Assembly (NCBI RefSeq): GCF_046546475.1
Contig: NZ_JBKGXS010000002.1
Coordinates: 310,001-374,000 of the forward strand
Source of the DNA: Pseudonocardia phyllosphaerae
GTDB taxonomy: Bacteria > Actinomycetota > Actinomycetes > Mycobacteriales > Pseudonocardiaceae
DNA: 64,000 bases
Direction: 5' to 3'
The notes below the pieces were generated by a model. The model made no database searches, had not been told where the DNA came from, and saw only the letters and a list, made by a program, of their open reading frames with translations. The position numbers and the translations under genes are program-made. Each line of letters begins with the position of its first letter. Positions within the stretch are counted from its first letter, which is position 1. Positions 45,678-55,100 of the stretch are shown here, piece after piece.

Positions 45678-46316
45678 ATGGAGCACCACGGAGCGCCCGG
45701 CGACCCACCCGCACGGCCGCCGCGGACGGTGGTGTTCGACCTCGGTGAGGTGCTGGTCCCCTCCACCGGGCTGATCCGGACCCTCGCGGCCGAGCTGGGC
45801 GTCCTGGAGCGGGCCCTCGACGAGGCCTACTGGCGGCATCGCCACCGGCACGACCTGGGCGACGCGCCGCAGCGGTACTGGTCCGCGGTGTTCGCCGACC
45901 TCGGGCTGGCTCCCGACCCGGACCGGATGGACGCCGCCGAGCGCAGCGACGTCGCGTTCTGGTCGACGCTGCCGACCGAGTCGCTGACCCTGCTCGCCGG
46001 CCTGGCCCGGGCGACGGTCCGGCTCGCGGTGCTGTCGAACGCGCCGTGCGGACTCGCGGCCGCCGTGCGCTCCTCCGCGTGGCGGACCCCGTTCGCCCGG
46101 ATGCTGTTCTCCGCCGACGTCGGGGTGGCGAAGCCGGCGGCGGACATCTACCGCCGCGCCGACGTCGAGTTCGGGACGCTGCCCGATCAGGTCGTGTTCT
46201 TCGACGACCGCGCCGACAACGTGCGCGCCGCCGTCGCGCACGGGTGGGACGCCCACGTCTGGCGGGGCGGGACGGCGGCGGTGCGGGTGCTGCGCGAGCG
46301 CGGCGTCCTGGGCTGA
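45678..46316 (+). CDS. HAD-superfamily hydrolase
   Basis: A 212-residue protein of the YihX-like HAD group. Motif I is VVFDLGEVLVPS, where the usual second aspartate is replaced by Gly as in many FDLGxV members. Motif II is AVLSNAPCGL, motif III is VGVAKPAADIYRR and motif IV is VFFDDRADNVRAA. Substrate is probably a small phosphate ester, not determined. The ATG at 45678 matches a -10 hexamer 7 nt upstream. It runs into a hairpin region shared with the next, convergent gene. Confidence 0.88.
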   Translation: MEHHGAPGDPPARPPRTVVFDLGEVLVPSTGLIRTLAAELGVLERALDEAYWRHRHRHDLGDAPQRYWSAVFADLGLAPDPDRMDAAERSDVAFWSTLPTESLTLLAGLARATVRLAVLSNAPCGLAAAVRSSAWRTPFARMLFSADVGVAKPAADIYRRADVEFGTLPDQVVFFDDRADNVRAAVAHGWDAHVWRGGTAAVRVLRERGVLG

Positions 46317-46322
46317 GCCGGG

Positions 46323-46393
46323 CCGGTGATCACCGGTTGTGGAGCGCTGCGACCGCTGGGCGTGCGTTCCGCTCCTGAACCGGTGATCACCGG
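46323..46393. repeat. hairpin element with 24-nt arms and TGATCA core
   Basis: The left arm (46323-46346, starting CCGGTGATCACCGG and ending GGAGCG) and the right arm (46370-46393) match at 22 of 24 positions around a 23-nt loop. Each arm also contains the self-complementary CCGGTGATCACCGG. Another CGGTGATCA half-site is at 46411. It lies between convergent genes and may terminate both. It shares the GATCA core and the GGAGCG flank with the elements at 36852-36973. Confidence 0.8.
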
Positions 46394-46429
46394 GCCGGAT
46401 CAGCCCGCCCCGGTGATCAACGGTCCGGG

Positions 46430-47227
46430 TCAGCCCGCGGGGACCGGGCCGTCGTCGGCGGGCGGGGTCACCGTGCGGGTCTGCTCGGGCAGCAGCGGCG
46501 AGAGCGCCAGGTCCCGCGGTCGGGTGCCGGGCGGCGCGGCCTGGACGGCGCGGACGCCGTCGTCGCGGGACAGCGCCTCCAGCCCGGCGCGGTCGGCGGT
46601 CACCACCAGCGCGAGTACGCAGGTGCAGCCGGGGTCGTCCAGCGCGCGCTGCTCGGCCCGGGCGACCGCGGCGCGGCGGGCCAGGGCGGTGCGGGCGTCG
46701 GCGGGGGCGTCCGGGGCGAGCGCGGCGACGGCCTGGTCGGCGCGGGCCGCGTCGGCGTCGGCGGCGTGCGCGGCCCCGGCCCGGGCGACGTCGAGCGCGG
46801 CGACGAGGTCACCGGTGCCGGTGACCGGCTGGAACCGCAGCGCCGTCTGCACCCTGGTCAGCGGGACCCGGAACACCGCCGTCGCGACATCGGCTGAGCC
46901 GGCGGAGCCGGAGCGATCGGCAGAGCCGGCGGGGGCGGCGGGGTCGACGGAGCCGGCGAGCGCCGCGGCGTCCCGGACACCGACCGGCCGGGTGAGCTGC
47001 ACCAGCGCGGGCGCCGGTGCCCCGGCGGGCGGCAGCGTCGCGGGCAGCCCGGCCAGGTAGGTCCGCACGTCCTGCCCGGGGTCGGGGCCGAGGCGCACCG
47101 AGCCGACCGGTCCCCCGGAGTCGGGCGCCGCGGGGCGGAACCCGCCTCCGGCGGCGTACGCGGCCACCGCCAGCACCACCAGCAGCCCGGCCGCCACCGC
47201 GAGCCGGGCCCGGAGCCGGGTCGTCAC
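46430..47227 (-). CDS. membrane-anchored protein, unknown
   Basis: A 265-residue protein with an N-terminal hydrophobic segment (LAVAAGLLVVLAVAAYAAGGGF) that could be a signal anchor, then an Ala/Asp/Pro-rich outside domain. No catalytic motif is seen. A few points such as TYLAGLPATLPP and CTCVLALVVTADRAGLEAL look structured, the latter with a Cys-Thr-Cys. The GTG overlaps the stop of the RluD-like gene by 4 nt, so it is coupled to the lspA-pseudouridine synthase unit. I do not recognise a family. Confidence 0.75.
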   Translation of the reverse strand: MTTRLRARLAVAAGLLVVLAVAAYAAGGGFRPAAPDSGGPVGSVRLGPDPGQDVRTYLAGLPATLPPAGAPAPALVQLTRPVGVRDAAALAGSVDPAAPAGSADRSGSAGSADVATAVFRVPLTRVQTALRFQPVTGTGDLVAALDVARAGAAHAADADAARADQAVAALAPDAPADARTALARRAAVARAEQRALDDPGCTCVLALVVTADRAGLEALSRDDGVRAVQAAPPGTRPRDLALSPLLPEQTRTVTPPADDGPVPAG

Positions 47228-48156
47228 GGGTCGCGCAGGACGTCCAGCGCCGCGGCCAGGTCGGCCGGGTACGGGCTGGTGAACTCGACCCACCGGCCGT
47301 CGGCGGGGTGGTCGAAGCCGAGCGTGCGGGCGTGCAGCCACTGCCGGGACAGCCCGACGCGCTGGGCAAGGGTCGGGTCGGCGCCGTAGGTGACGTCGCC
47401 GACGCAGGGGTGGCGCAGCGAGGAGAAGTGCACCCGGATCTGGTGAGTGCGGCCGGTCTCCAGGTGCACGTCGAGCAGGCTGGCGTGCCGGAACGCCTCG
47501 ATCGTGTCGTAGTGGGTGACGCTGTCCTTGCCGCCCTGTACGACCGCGAAGCGCCAGTCGTGGCGCGGGTGCCGGTCGATCGGCGCGTCGATCGTCCCCG
47601 ACGACGGGTCCGGGTGCCCCTGCACGACGGCGTGGTAGCGCTTCTCCACGGTGCGTTCCTTGAACGCCCGCTTGAGCACCGTGTACGCGTGCTCGGAGGT
47701 CGCGACGACCATCACCCCGGTGGTGCCCGCGTCGAGCCGGTGCACGATGCCCTGGCGCTCCGCGGCGCCGGACGTCGAGAGCCGGTAGCCCAGCGCGGCG
47801 AGCCCGCCGGTGACGGTCGGCCCCGTCCAGCCCGGCGACGGGTGCGCGGCCACCCCGACGGGCTTGTCGACGACGACGATGTCGTCGTCGGCGTAGAGCA
47901 CGTCCAGGCCCGCGACGACCTCCGGGGCGGCCTCGATCGTCGCCGGCGCCGCCGGGTCGGGCAGCTCGACCTCCAGCCACGACCCGGCCGGGAGCCGGTC
48001 GGACTTGCCGGCATCGTGGCCGTCGAGCCGGATGCGGCCCTCCTCGGCCAGCCCGGCGACGACGGTGCGGGACAGCCCGAGCAGCCGGGCCAGTCCGGCG
48101 TCGATCCGCATGCCGTCGAGACCGTCGGGGACGGGCATGCTGCGCAGCTCACCCAC
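47224..48156 (-). CDS. RluD-family 23S rRNA/tRNA pseudouridine synthase
   Basis: A 310-residue enzyme that converts uridine to pseudouridine in RNA. The N-terminal S4 domain (DGMRIDAGLARLLGLSRTVV) precedes the catalytic domain with VVVDKPVGVAAHPSPG, the aspartate motif RQGIVHRLDAGTTGVMVVA, KRYHAVVQG and LETGRTHQIRVHF. The start at 48156 is preferred over longer frames because GGAGG lies 6 nt upstream and the S4 domain follows. It overlaps lspA by 8 nt. The lspA-rluD pair is conserved in actinobacteria and other bacteria. Confidence 0.93.
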   Translation of the reverse strand: MGELRSMPVPDGLDGMRIDAGLARLLGLSRTVVAGLAEEGRIRLDGHDAGKSDRLPAGSWLEVELPDPAAPATIEAAPEVVAGLDVLYADDDIVVVDKPVGVAAHPSPGWTGPTVTGGLAALGYRLSTSGAAERQGIVHRLDAGTTGVMVVATSEHAYTVLKRAFKERTVEKRYHAVVQGHPDPSSGTIDAPIDRHPRHDWRFAVVQGGKDSVTHYDTIEAFRHASLLDVHLETGRTHQIRVHFSSLRHPCVGDVTYGADPTLAQRVGLSRQWLHARTLGFDHPADGRWVEFTSPYPADLAAALDVLRDP

Positions 48157-48841
48157 GGCCTGCCTCCCCGCTGTCGGTGTCATCGGCCCTGTCGGTGTTG
48201 TCGGCACTGCCGGCTTTGCCGGTGTTGTCGGCACTGCCGGCGTTGCCGGCACTGCCGGGTTCCCCGCCGCGGCTGCCGTCGATCTCGATGCCGCGCAGCG
48301 CCATCAGCACCAGCAGGATCCCGCCGCAGACGATCCCGGAGTCGGCGATGTTGAACACCGGCCAGACGCTGCCGTCCGGGGCGAACAGCGAGAACATGTC
48401 GACGACGTGCCCGCGCAGCGGCCCGGGTGCGCGGAAGAACCGGTCGCCGAGGTTGCCGAGCGCACCGCCCAGCACCAGGCCGAGCCCGAGCGCCCAGCCG
48501 GCCGAGGCGAGCCGCCGCGCGATCCGCACGATCACCACGACGACGAGCACCGCGACCAGGGTCAGCACCCAGGTGTAGCCGGTGGCCAGCGACCACGCCG
48601 CACCCGGGTTGCGCAGCACCGTCAGGTACAGCGCGCCGCCGGCCAGCTCGACCGGCGGCTTGCCCTCCAGGGTGGCGACGGCGATCGTCTTGACGATCAC
48701 GTCGAGCACCAGGACCGCGGCGGCGACCACGGCCAGCAGCAGCACACCGCGGTTGCGGGCCCGCGCGTCGAGAGGATCGGCGGGGCCCGCGGACTCCGCG
48801 GCGTCGCCGCCGGGTGGTCCGCTGCGGGGTTCGGTGCTCAC
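48149..48841 (-). CDS. lspA: lipoprotein signal peptidase (signal peptidase II)
   Basis: A 230-residue membrane aspartic protease that cleaves prolipoproteins after Lgt has acted. Four hydrophobic helices are seen. The catalytic aspartates are in LGGALGNLGDRFFR and PVFNIADSGIVCGG; VLRNPGAAWSLATG is also conserved. Both ends are long: a 30-residue hydrophilic N-terminus and a 40-residue C-terminal tail of Ser/Ala/Asp/Asn/Gly repeats (GNAGSADNTGKAGSADNT) that looks recently expanded. Start at GTG 48841. Confidence 0.95.
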   Translation of the reverse strand: MSTEPRSGPPGGDAAESAGPADPLDARARNRGVLLLAVVAAAVLVLDVIVKTIAVATLEGKPPVELAGGALYLTVLRNPGAAWSLATGYTWVLTLVAVLVVVVIVRIARRLASAGWALGLGLVLGGALGNLGDRFFRAPGPLRGHVVDMFSLFAPDGSVWPVFNIADSGIVCGGILLVLMALRGIEIDGSRGGEPGSAGNAGSADNTGKAGSADNTDRADDTDSGEAGRG

Positions 48842-48864
48842 CCCCCGATTATGCGGGCGCCCAC

Positions 48865-50346
48865 TCAGCCGCCGTCGCTCCGCCCCTCGTGCCAGCGCAC
48901 GAGCTTGCCGCCGCGGTCGACGTCGCGGATGCGCTGCTCGGTCGCCTCCCGCGAGTCCCGGGTGCTCACGACCAGGAACTGGTCGCCCTCGCGCAGCCGC
49001 GTCCCGGGCTCCGGGGAGAACGCCGCGGACTCCCGGACGACGAGGCTGACCGTCGCCCCCTGCGGCAGCCGCAGCTCGCGCAGGTAGACGCCGTGCAGCC
49101 GCGACCCGCCGGGCACCTTGACCTGCAGCAGCTCGGCGTCGGCCTCGTCGAGCGGGGCGGCGTCGATCGCGACCTCGCGGGTCTCGGTGCGCGACACCAC
49201 CCCGAGCAGCTTCGCCACCCACGGCAGCGTGGTGCCCTGCAGCAGGGTCAGGAACACCACCAGCACGAACACGACGTCGACCAGCTCCTGGTTGGCCGGG
49301 CCACCCTCGGTGAGCGCGACCAGCGCCAGCACGATCGGCACCGCGCCGCGCAGCCCCGCCCAGGACAGGAACGCCTGCTCCCGCCACGGCATCCGGTACG
49401 GCAGCGCCGCGGCCAGCACCGACAGCGGCCGCGCCGCCAGCAGCACCACCGCCGCGCAGATCAGCGCGGGCACGATCGCGCCCGGCAGCCGGGCCGGGGC
49501 CGCGTACAGCCCGAGCAGCACGAACAGCCCGATCTGGGCGAGCCAGCCGGTGCCCTCGGCGAAGGACACGACACCGCCGCGGTGCGGCAGCGCGGAGTTG
49601 CCGAGCACCAGCGCGCAGACGTAGGTGGCGAGCAGCCCGGAGGCGTGCACGGTCTGCCCGCCGGCGAACGCGAGCAGGCACACCGCGATCGCGGCCAGCG
49701 GGTACAGGCCGGTGGAGGGCAGCGCGGCGCGGCGCAGCGCCCACGCCCCGGCGAAGCCCAGCGCCGCACCGACCGCCGCGCCTGCGACGAGCTCGTAGCC
49801 GACCAGGAACGGGGTGTACCAGGCGATCGGGTCGGTCCCGGCGAGGACGGCGACGGCGATGACCACCGGCGCGTCGTTCATGCCGGACTCGAGCTCCAGG
49901 GTCCCGGCCAGGCGCCGCGGTACGGCGACGCCGCGCAGCACGCTGAACACCGCCGCCGCGTCGGTCGAGGACAGCACCGCGCCCCACAGCAGCGCCACCC
50001 GCCACGGCAGGTCCAGCAGCAGGTGCAGCAGTCCGCCGGCGACCGCGATCGACACCGCCACCGACAGCGTCGACAGCAGCAGCCCCAGCCCGAGGGACGG
50101 GCGGACCGCCTTCCACGACGTCGTCAGGCCGCCCTCGACGAGGATGAGCACGAGCGCGGCGAGGCCGAGGGTCTCGGTGAGACGGGCGTCGGAGAACTGG
50201 ACGCCGAACACCGCCTCGCCGAGCAGCACCCCGATGCCCAGGTAGAGCAGCAGCGACGGCAGCCCGAGCCGCACCGACAGCCGGACGGCGACGGCCCCGA
50301 GCAGCAGGACGCCGGCGATCACGCCGAGCGTCGCCTCCAGGCTCAC
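48865..50346 (-). CDS. potassium or sodium/proton antiporter, CPA1 type with RCK-C domain
   Basis: A 493-residue transporter of the NhaP2/CvrA type. About 12 helices include LLGEAVFGVQFSDARLTETLG, LSSTDAAAVFSVLRG (ion-binding Asp), ELESGMNDAPVVIAV (Asn-Asp pair) and FLSWAGLRGAVPIVLAL. The C-terminal TrkA-C-like domain (LDEADAELLQVKVPGGSRLHGVYLRE then PQGATVSLVVRES) probably senses a nucleotide or ion. The start overlaps the methyltransferase stop by 4 nt, suggesting coupling. Confidence 0.9.
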   Translation of the reverse strand: MSLEATLGVIAGVLLLGAVAVRLSVRLGLPSLLLYLGIGVLLGEAVFGVQFSDARLTETLGLAALVLILVEGGLTTSWKAVRPSLGLGLLLSTLSVAVSIAVAGGLLHLLLDLPWRVALLWGAVLSSTDAAAVFSVLRGVAVPRRLAGTLELESGMNDAPVVIAVAVLAGTDPIAWYTPFLVGYELVAGAAVGAALGFAGAWALRRAALPSTGLYPLAAIAVCLLAFAGGQTVHASGLLATYVCALVLGNSALPHRGGVVSFAEGTGWLAQIGLFVLLGLYAAPARLPGAIVPALICAAVVLLAARPLSVLAAALPYRMPWREQAFLSWAGLRGAVPIVLALVALTEGGPANQELVDVVFVLVVFLTLLQGTTLPWVAKLLGVVSRTETREVAIDAAPLDEADAELLQVKVPGGSRLHGVYLRELRLPQGATVSLVVRESAAFSPEPGTRLREGDQFLVVSTRDSREATEQRIRDVDRGGKLVRWHEGRSDGG

Positions 50347-51149
50347 GTGCGGCCCGTCCAGACCAGGGTGACCGCGGTGGTGGTGCGCGCGGTGACGTCG
50401 CCGAGCGCGGCGGCGACCTCACCGGCCCGGTCCTCGGGCAGGCAGAGGCGGCGGGCGACCCACGCGGCGTCGTGCGGCAGCCTGCGGGCCCGTTCCCAGG
50501 TGCGGACCTCGGGGACGATCCCGAGCTCCTCGCCCAGCACGGCGACGACGTCGTCCGCGGTCGCCGACGCCGGTCGGTGCAGGTCGTGGAAGCGGGCCCA
50601 CAGCGGGTCGAGCCAGGCGAGCGGGTGCTCGGGCAGCATCTCGACGACGACCCCGCCCGCCGGGCGGGCGGCCGCGGTGAGCGCGTCGAGGAACGGCGGC
50701 AGGTCGACGACGTTGTGCAGCACGTGGTGGCAGAGCACGACGTCGTGGCGGCCCGCCTCGCCGGCGGCCTGCGGCCAGGAGCCCTGCACGGTGGCGTACG
50801 GCAGGTCGCGGGCCCGCGCGGCGGCGGCGAACACGGCGAGCATGTCGGCCTGCCGGTCGACGCCGACGACCCGCGCCACCGGTGACGGGTCCGGCCACGC
50901 CGCGGCGAACACGGCGTCCCCTCCCCCGCAGCCGACGTCGAGCACGCTCGCCCCGGCGCACGACCAGGCGGCGGCGCGTTCGGCCAGGGCCCGGGCGGCG
51001 TGCCGGGACGGCGTGTCGGCGGGGACGTCGGCCGGGGTGAAGTCGGCGGCGTCGTGGGTCCACGGGTCGGCCGGGGCGTCGCGCAGGATGCGCTCGGGGA
51101 TGCCGCGCGCGGCCTGCCGCTGCGCCCACCGATCCGCCGCCCCACCCAC
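50343..51149 (-). CDS. class I SAM-dependent methyltransferase
   Basis: A 268-residue Rossmann methyltransferase. VLDVGCGGGDAVFAAA is motif I, VVGVDRQADMLAVF motif II, and VLCHHVLHNVVDLPPFLDAL motif IV to V. The C-terminal half (EHPLAWLDPLWARFHDLHRP) is unlike common small-molecule families, and the substrate is unknown. The GTG at 51149 begins a segment that leads directly into the fold; an earlier GTG at 51209 is possible. It is upstream of the antiporter gene and divergent from the phosphatase. Confidence 0.82.
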   Translation of the reverse strand: MGGAADRWAQRQAARGIPERILRDAPADPWTHDAADFTPADVPADTPSRHAARALAERAAAWSCAGASVLDVGCGGGDAVFAAAWPDPSPVARVVGVDRQADMLAVFAAAARARDLPYATVQGSWPQAAGEAGRHDVVLCHHVLHNVVDLPPFLDALTAAARPAGGVVVEMLPEHPLAWLDPLWARFHDLHRPASATADDVVAVLGEELGIVPEVRTWERARRLPHDAAWVARRLCLPEDRAGEVAAALGDVTARTTTAVTLVWTGRT

Positions 51150-51310
51150 ACCAGGAGAGTAGTGGGCGGGTGCTCCGTGGCCGGTCGGCGCGGGTGCGGT
51201 GTCCCGCACACCCGCACCCGGGTGCCCCGGCGCGCGTCCCGCACCGCGGTGTGACGCCGGTTTACCGTCACCGGGGTCCGACGCTGTGTTCCACGTCTCC
51301 CGGAGTGATC

Positions 51311-52138
51311 ATGCGCGTTCCCCGGCTCCGCCCGGCCGTCCTCGTCGCCGCCCTCACCGCGGCGCTCACCGGAGTGGGCGGCGTCGCCTGGTCCGCGACC
51401 CGTGAGCCCGCCATCCGGACCACGACGCCGTCGTCGGCGTCGCAGATCACCAACATCGACGTCCTGCGCCAGCAGATCCGCAACTACTACGGCGACCCGC
51501 TCGGCACCGGCACGTTCGCCCCGGACGGCAACTACGCGAAGGAGGCCGGCCGGGTCGCCGCCGACGGCAGCCGCTGGCTCGACGCTCTGGCCCGGACTCC
51601 GGGGCGCAAGGCGGTCGTCCTCGACGTCGACGACACCACGCTGTCGACCTGGAACTACGAGGTCGCGAGCAACTGGGACTACGACAAGGCCGAGAACGGC
51701 GAGTACGTCACCGGGCAGCGCTTCCCGGCCGTGCCGGGCATGGTCGCGATGGTGCAGCGGGCGCAGAAGCAGGGCTACGCCGTGTTCTACCTGACCGGGC
51801 GCGGTGCGGCGCAGGAGCAGGCGACGCTGGGGAACCTGACCCGCGACGGCATCGGCGTCGACGCGGGCTACCCGGTCCCGGCCACGCTGCCCGACGGCGA
51901 GGACGGCATGTTCACCAAGCCCGCCGCGGGGCAGGGGCCGGACTACCTGAAGCAGGCGTGCGCGAAGGACCCGGGCGGGGCGTGCACCACGGTGCACTAC
52001 AAGGCCGCGACCCGGGAGCAGATCGAGAAGCAGGGCTACCGGATCGTCGGGAACTTCGGCGACCAGGACAGCGACTTCAGCGGCGGGCACGCGCTGCGCA
52101 CCTTCCGGCTGCCGAACCCGAACTACGTCGTGCCCTGA
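51311..52138 (+). CDS. secreted HAD-family acid phosphatase (class B like)
   Basis: A 275-residue protein with an N-terminal signal peptide (RPAVLVAALTAALTGVGGVAW, residues 8-28) and no lipobox cysteine. The HAD IIIB core shows VVLDVDDTTLSTWNYE (nucleophile and acid aspartates), FYLTGRG and IVGNFGDQDSDFSGG. It is likely to release phosphate from organic esters outside the cytoplasm. GGAG lies 5 nt before the ATG at 51311. It ends in a strong hairpin shared with ileS. Confidence 0.92.
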   Translation: MRVPRLRPAVLVAALTAALTGVGGVAWSATREPAIRTTTPSSASQITNIDVLRQQIRNYYGDPLGTGTFAPDGNYAKEAGRVAADGSRWLDALARTPGRKAVVLDVDDTTLSTWNYEVASNWDYDKAENGEYVTGQRFPAVPGMVAMVQRAQKQGYAVFYLTGRGAAQEQATLGNLTRDGIGVDAGYPVPATLPDGEDGMFTKPAAGQGPDYLKQACAKDPGGACTTVHYKAATREQIEKQGYRIVGNFGDQDSDFSGGHALRTFRLPNPNYVVP

Positions 52139-52143
52139 GCCGT

Positions 52144-52183
52144 GACGATCGCGGGCCCGGGACGTCCCGGGCCCGCGATCGTC
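52144..52183. terminator. bidirectional terminator, 19-bp perfect stem
   Basis: GACGATCGCGGGCCCGGGA (52144-52162) and TCCCGGGCCCGCGATCGTC (52165-52183) are perfect complements with only CG between. It fills the gap between the stop codons of the phosphatase and the convergent ileS. Confidence 0.85.
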
Positions 52184-52185
52184 GT

Positions 52186-55100
52186 TCAGGCCCTGGTGAC
52201 CGCGGCGCGCAGCTCGACCGTGGCCCCGTCCGGGCCGACGACCTGCCCGGACGACGCGGCGTCGGCTGCGCCGTAGGCCACCGACGTCGCCAGCACCTCA
52301 CCGGCGACGAACGCCTCGTGCGCGCGGACCGCGTCGAGCACCCCGCCCGGGCCGTCGAGGGCCAGCGCGATCCGGTCGGCGACGGCCAGGCCGGCGTCGC
52401 GGCGGGCCTGCTGCACGACGCGGACGACGTCGCGGGCGGTGCCCTCCGCGGCCAGCTCCGGGCTCACCGCGGTGTCGAGGACGACGAGGCCGGCGTTGCC
52501 GGGCAGCGCCTGGGTCCGCTCCGGGTCGGCGGCGACGAGCTTCTCGGTGAACTCGCCGTCGTGCAGCGCGATCCCGGCGGCGACGACGATGTCGTTGCCC
52601 TCGGCGTCGGTCTCGCGGGTCCAGTCCCCCGCCTTCACCGCGCGGATGCAGGTCTGCACGTCCTTGCCCAGCCGCGGCCCGGCGGCGCGGGCGTTGACCG
52701 CGACCTCGAACCGGCCGTACGCGGCGACGTCGTCGGTCAGCTCGACCTCGCGGACGTTGACCTCCTCGCGCAGCAGGTCGACGAACGGCAGCAGCGTCTC
52801 CGCGTCGTCGGCGGCGACGGTCAGGCCGGGCAGCGGCTGACGCACCCGGACCTTCGCCGACTTGCGCAGCGACAGCGCCGCCGACGCGACCTGACGGATG
52901 CGGTCCATGCCCGCCACCAGCGCCTCGTCGTGCGGGAGCCCCGCGCCCCGCTGCTGCTCGGAGACCTTCGGATCGGTATTGATGGTCCGCTTCGCAAGCT
53001 TCGCGTCCGGGTTGATGGTCCGCTTCGCAAGCTTCGCGTCCGGTCCCCCCGGCCAGTCAGTGAGGTGCACCGACCGCTCACCGGTCAGCCCGCGCCAGAT
53101 CTCCTCGGTGGTCAGCGGCAGCAGCGGCGCCGCGACCCGGCAGGTCACCTCCAGCACCGTGTGCAGGGTGTCGACGGCCTCCCGGCGCACCGCATCGTCG
53201 TCCGACCAGAAGCGCTCGCGGGAGCGGCGGACGTACCAGTTGGTCAGCGTCTCGGCGTGCTCGCGGATCCGCTCGCAGGCCCCGGCGATGTCGTAGGCGT
53301 CCATCGCGGTGGTGACGCCGTCGACGAGGTCGGCGGTCTTGGCCAGCACGTAGCGGTCCAGCACGTGCTCGCTGTCGGTGCGGAACTCGCCCCGCTGCCC
53401 GCCGGCGTAGAGCGACAGGAAGTACCAGGTGTTCCACAGCGGCAGGATCGCCTGCCGGACACCCTCGCGGATGCCCTGCTCGGTGACGATCAGGTTCCCG
53501 CCGCGCAGGATCGGGCTCGCCATGAGGAACCACCGCATGGCGTCGGAGCCGTCGCGGTCGAAGACCTCGTTGACGTCCGGGTAGTTCTTGCGCGACTTGG
53601 ACATCTTCGCGCCGTCGTCGCCCAGGACGATGCCGTGCGCGACGCAGTTGCGGAACGCGGGCCGGTCGAACAGCGCCGTGGCCAGCACGTGCAGCGTGTA
53701 GAACCAGCCGCGGGTCTGGCCGTTGTACTCGACGATGAAGTCGCCCGGGTAGTGGTGCTCGAACCAGTCGCGGTTCTCGAACGGGTAGTGCACCTGGGCG
53801 AACGGCATGGAGCCGGACTCGAACCAGCAGTCCAGCACCTCCGGCACCCGGCGCATCGTGGACTGCCCCGTCGGGTCGTCCGGGTTGGGCCGGGTGAGCT
53901 CGTCGACGTAGGGGCGGTGCAGGTCGTCGGGCCGCACGCCGAAGTCGCGCTCCAGCTCGTCGAGGGAGCCGTACACGTCGGTGCGCGGGTAGCGCGGGTC
54001 GTCGGAGACCCACACCGGGATCGGGCTGCCCCAGTAGCGGTTGCGGGAGATGCCCCAGTCGCGGGCGCCCTCCAGCCACTTGCCGAACTGGCCGTCCCGG
54101 ATGTGCGCCGGCGTCCAGTTGATCTCCTGGTTGAGCTCGACCATGCGGTCGCGGAACTCGGTGACGCGCACGAACCACGAGTCGACGGCGCGCTGGATCA
54201 GCGCGTTGCCGCAGCGCCAGCAGTGCGGGTACGGGTGGTCGTAGGTCTCGTGGCGCAGGAGCACCCCGCTGACGTGCGGGTTCGTGCGCTCCTTGAGGTC
54301 CCGGATGATCTGCGGGTTGGCGTCGAAGACCTGCATTCCCGCGTACGGCGGGACCTCGGTGGTGTACTCGCCGCGCGCGTCGACCGGGTTGACGACCTCG
54401 ATCCCGGCGGCGTCGGTGACCTCCTTGTCCTCCTCACCGAAGGCGGGGGCGATGTGCACGAGCCCGGTGCCGTCCTCGGTGGTGACGTAGTCGGCGGCGA
54501 GCACCTGATGGGCGTTCGCGCGTCCGGTGAAGAAGTCGAACGGCGGGGTGTAGGTCAGCCCGAGCAGGTCGGTGCCCTTGAAGGTCGCGAGGACCTCGGG
54601 CTCCTCCCCCAGCTCACGGGCGTAGGCGGCGACGCGTGGCTCGGCGAGTACCCAGCGCTCGCCGTTCGCGCGCAGCACGACGTAGTCGACGTCGGGGTGC
54701 ACGGCGACGGCGAGGTTCGACGGCAGCGTCCACGGGGTCGTCGTCCACACCAGGGCGAGCGCCCCGTCGAGCTCGGGACGGTCCGGGGCCGACAGGCGCA
54801 GCCCGACGGTGACGGCCGGGTCCTGCCGGTCCTGGTAGACGTCGTCCATCTTGGTCTCGGTGGCCGACAGCGGCGTCTCGCAGCGCCAGCAGTACCAGAG
54901 CACCCGGAAGCCGGAGTAGACCAGCCCCTTGCCCCACAACGACTTGAACGCCCACATGACGGACTCCATGTAGTCCAGGTCGAGCGTCTTGTAGTCGTTG
55001 TCGAAGTCGACCCAGCGGGCCTGGCGGGTGACGTAGTCGCGCCACTCACCGGTGTAGCGCAGCACCGAGGTGCGGCACGCCTCGTTGAACGCGGCGACGC

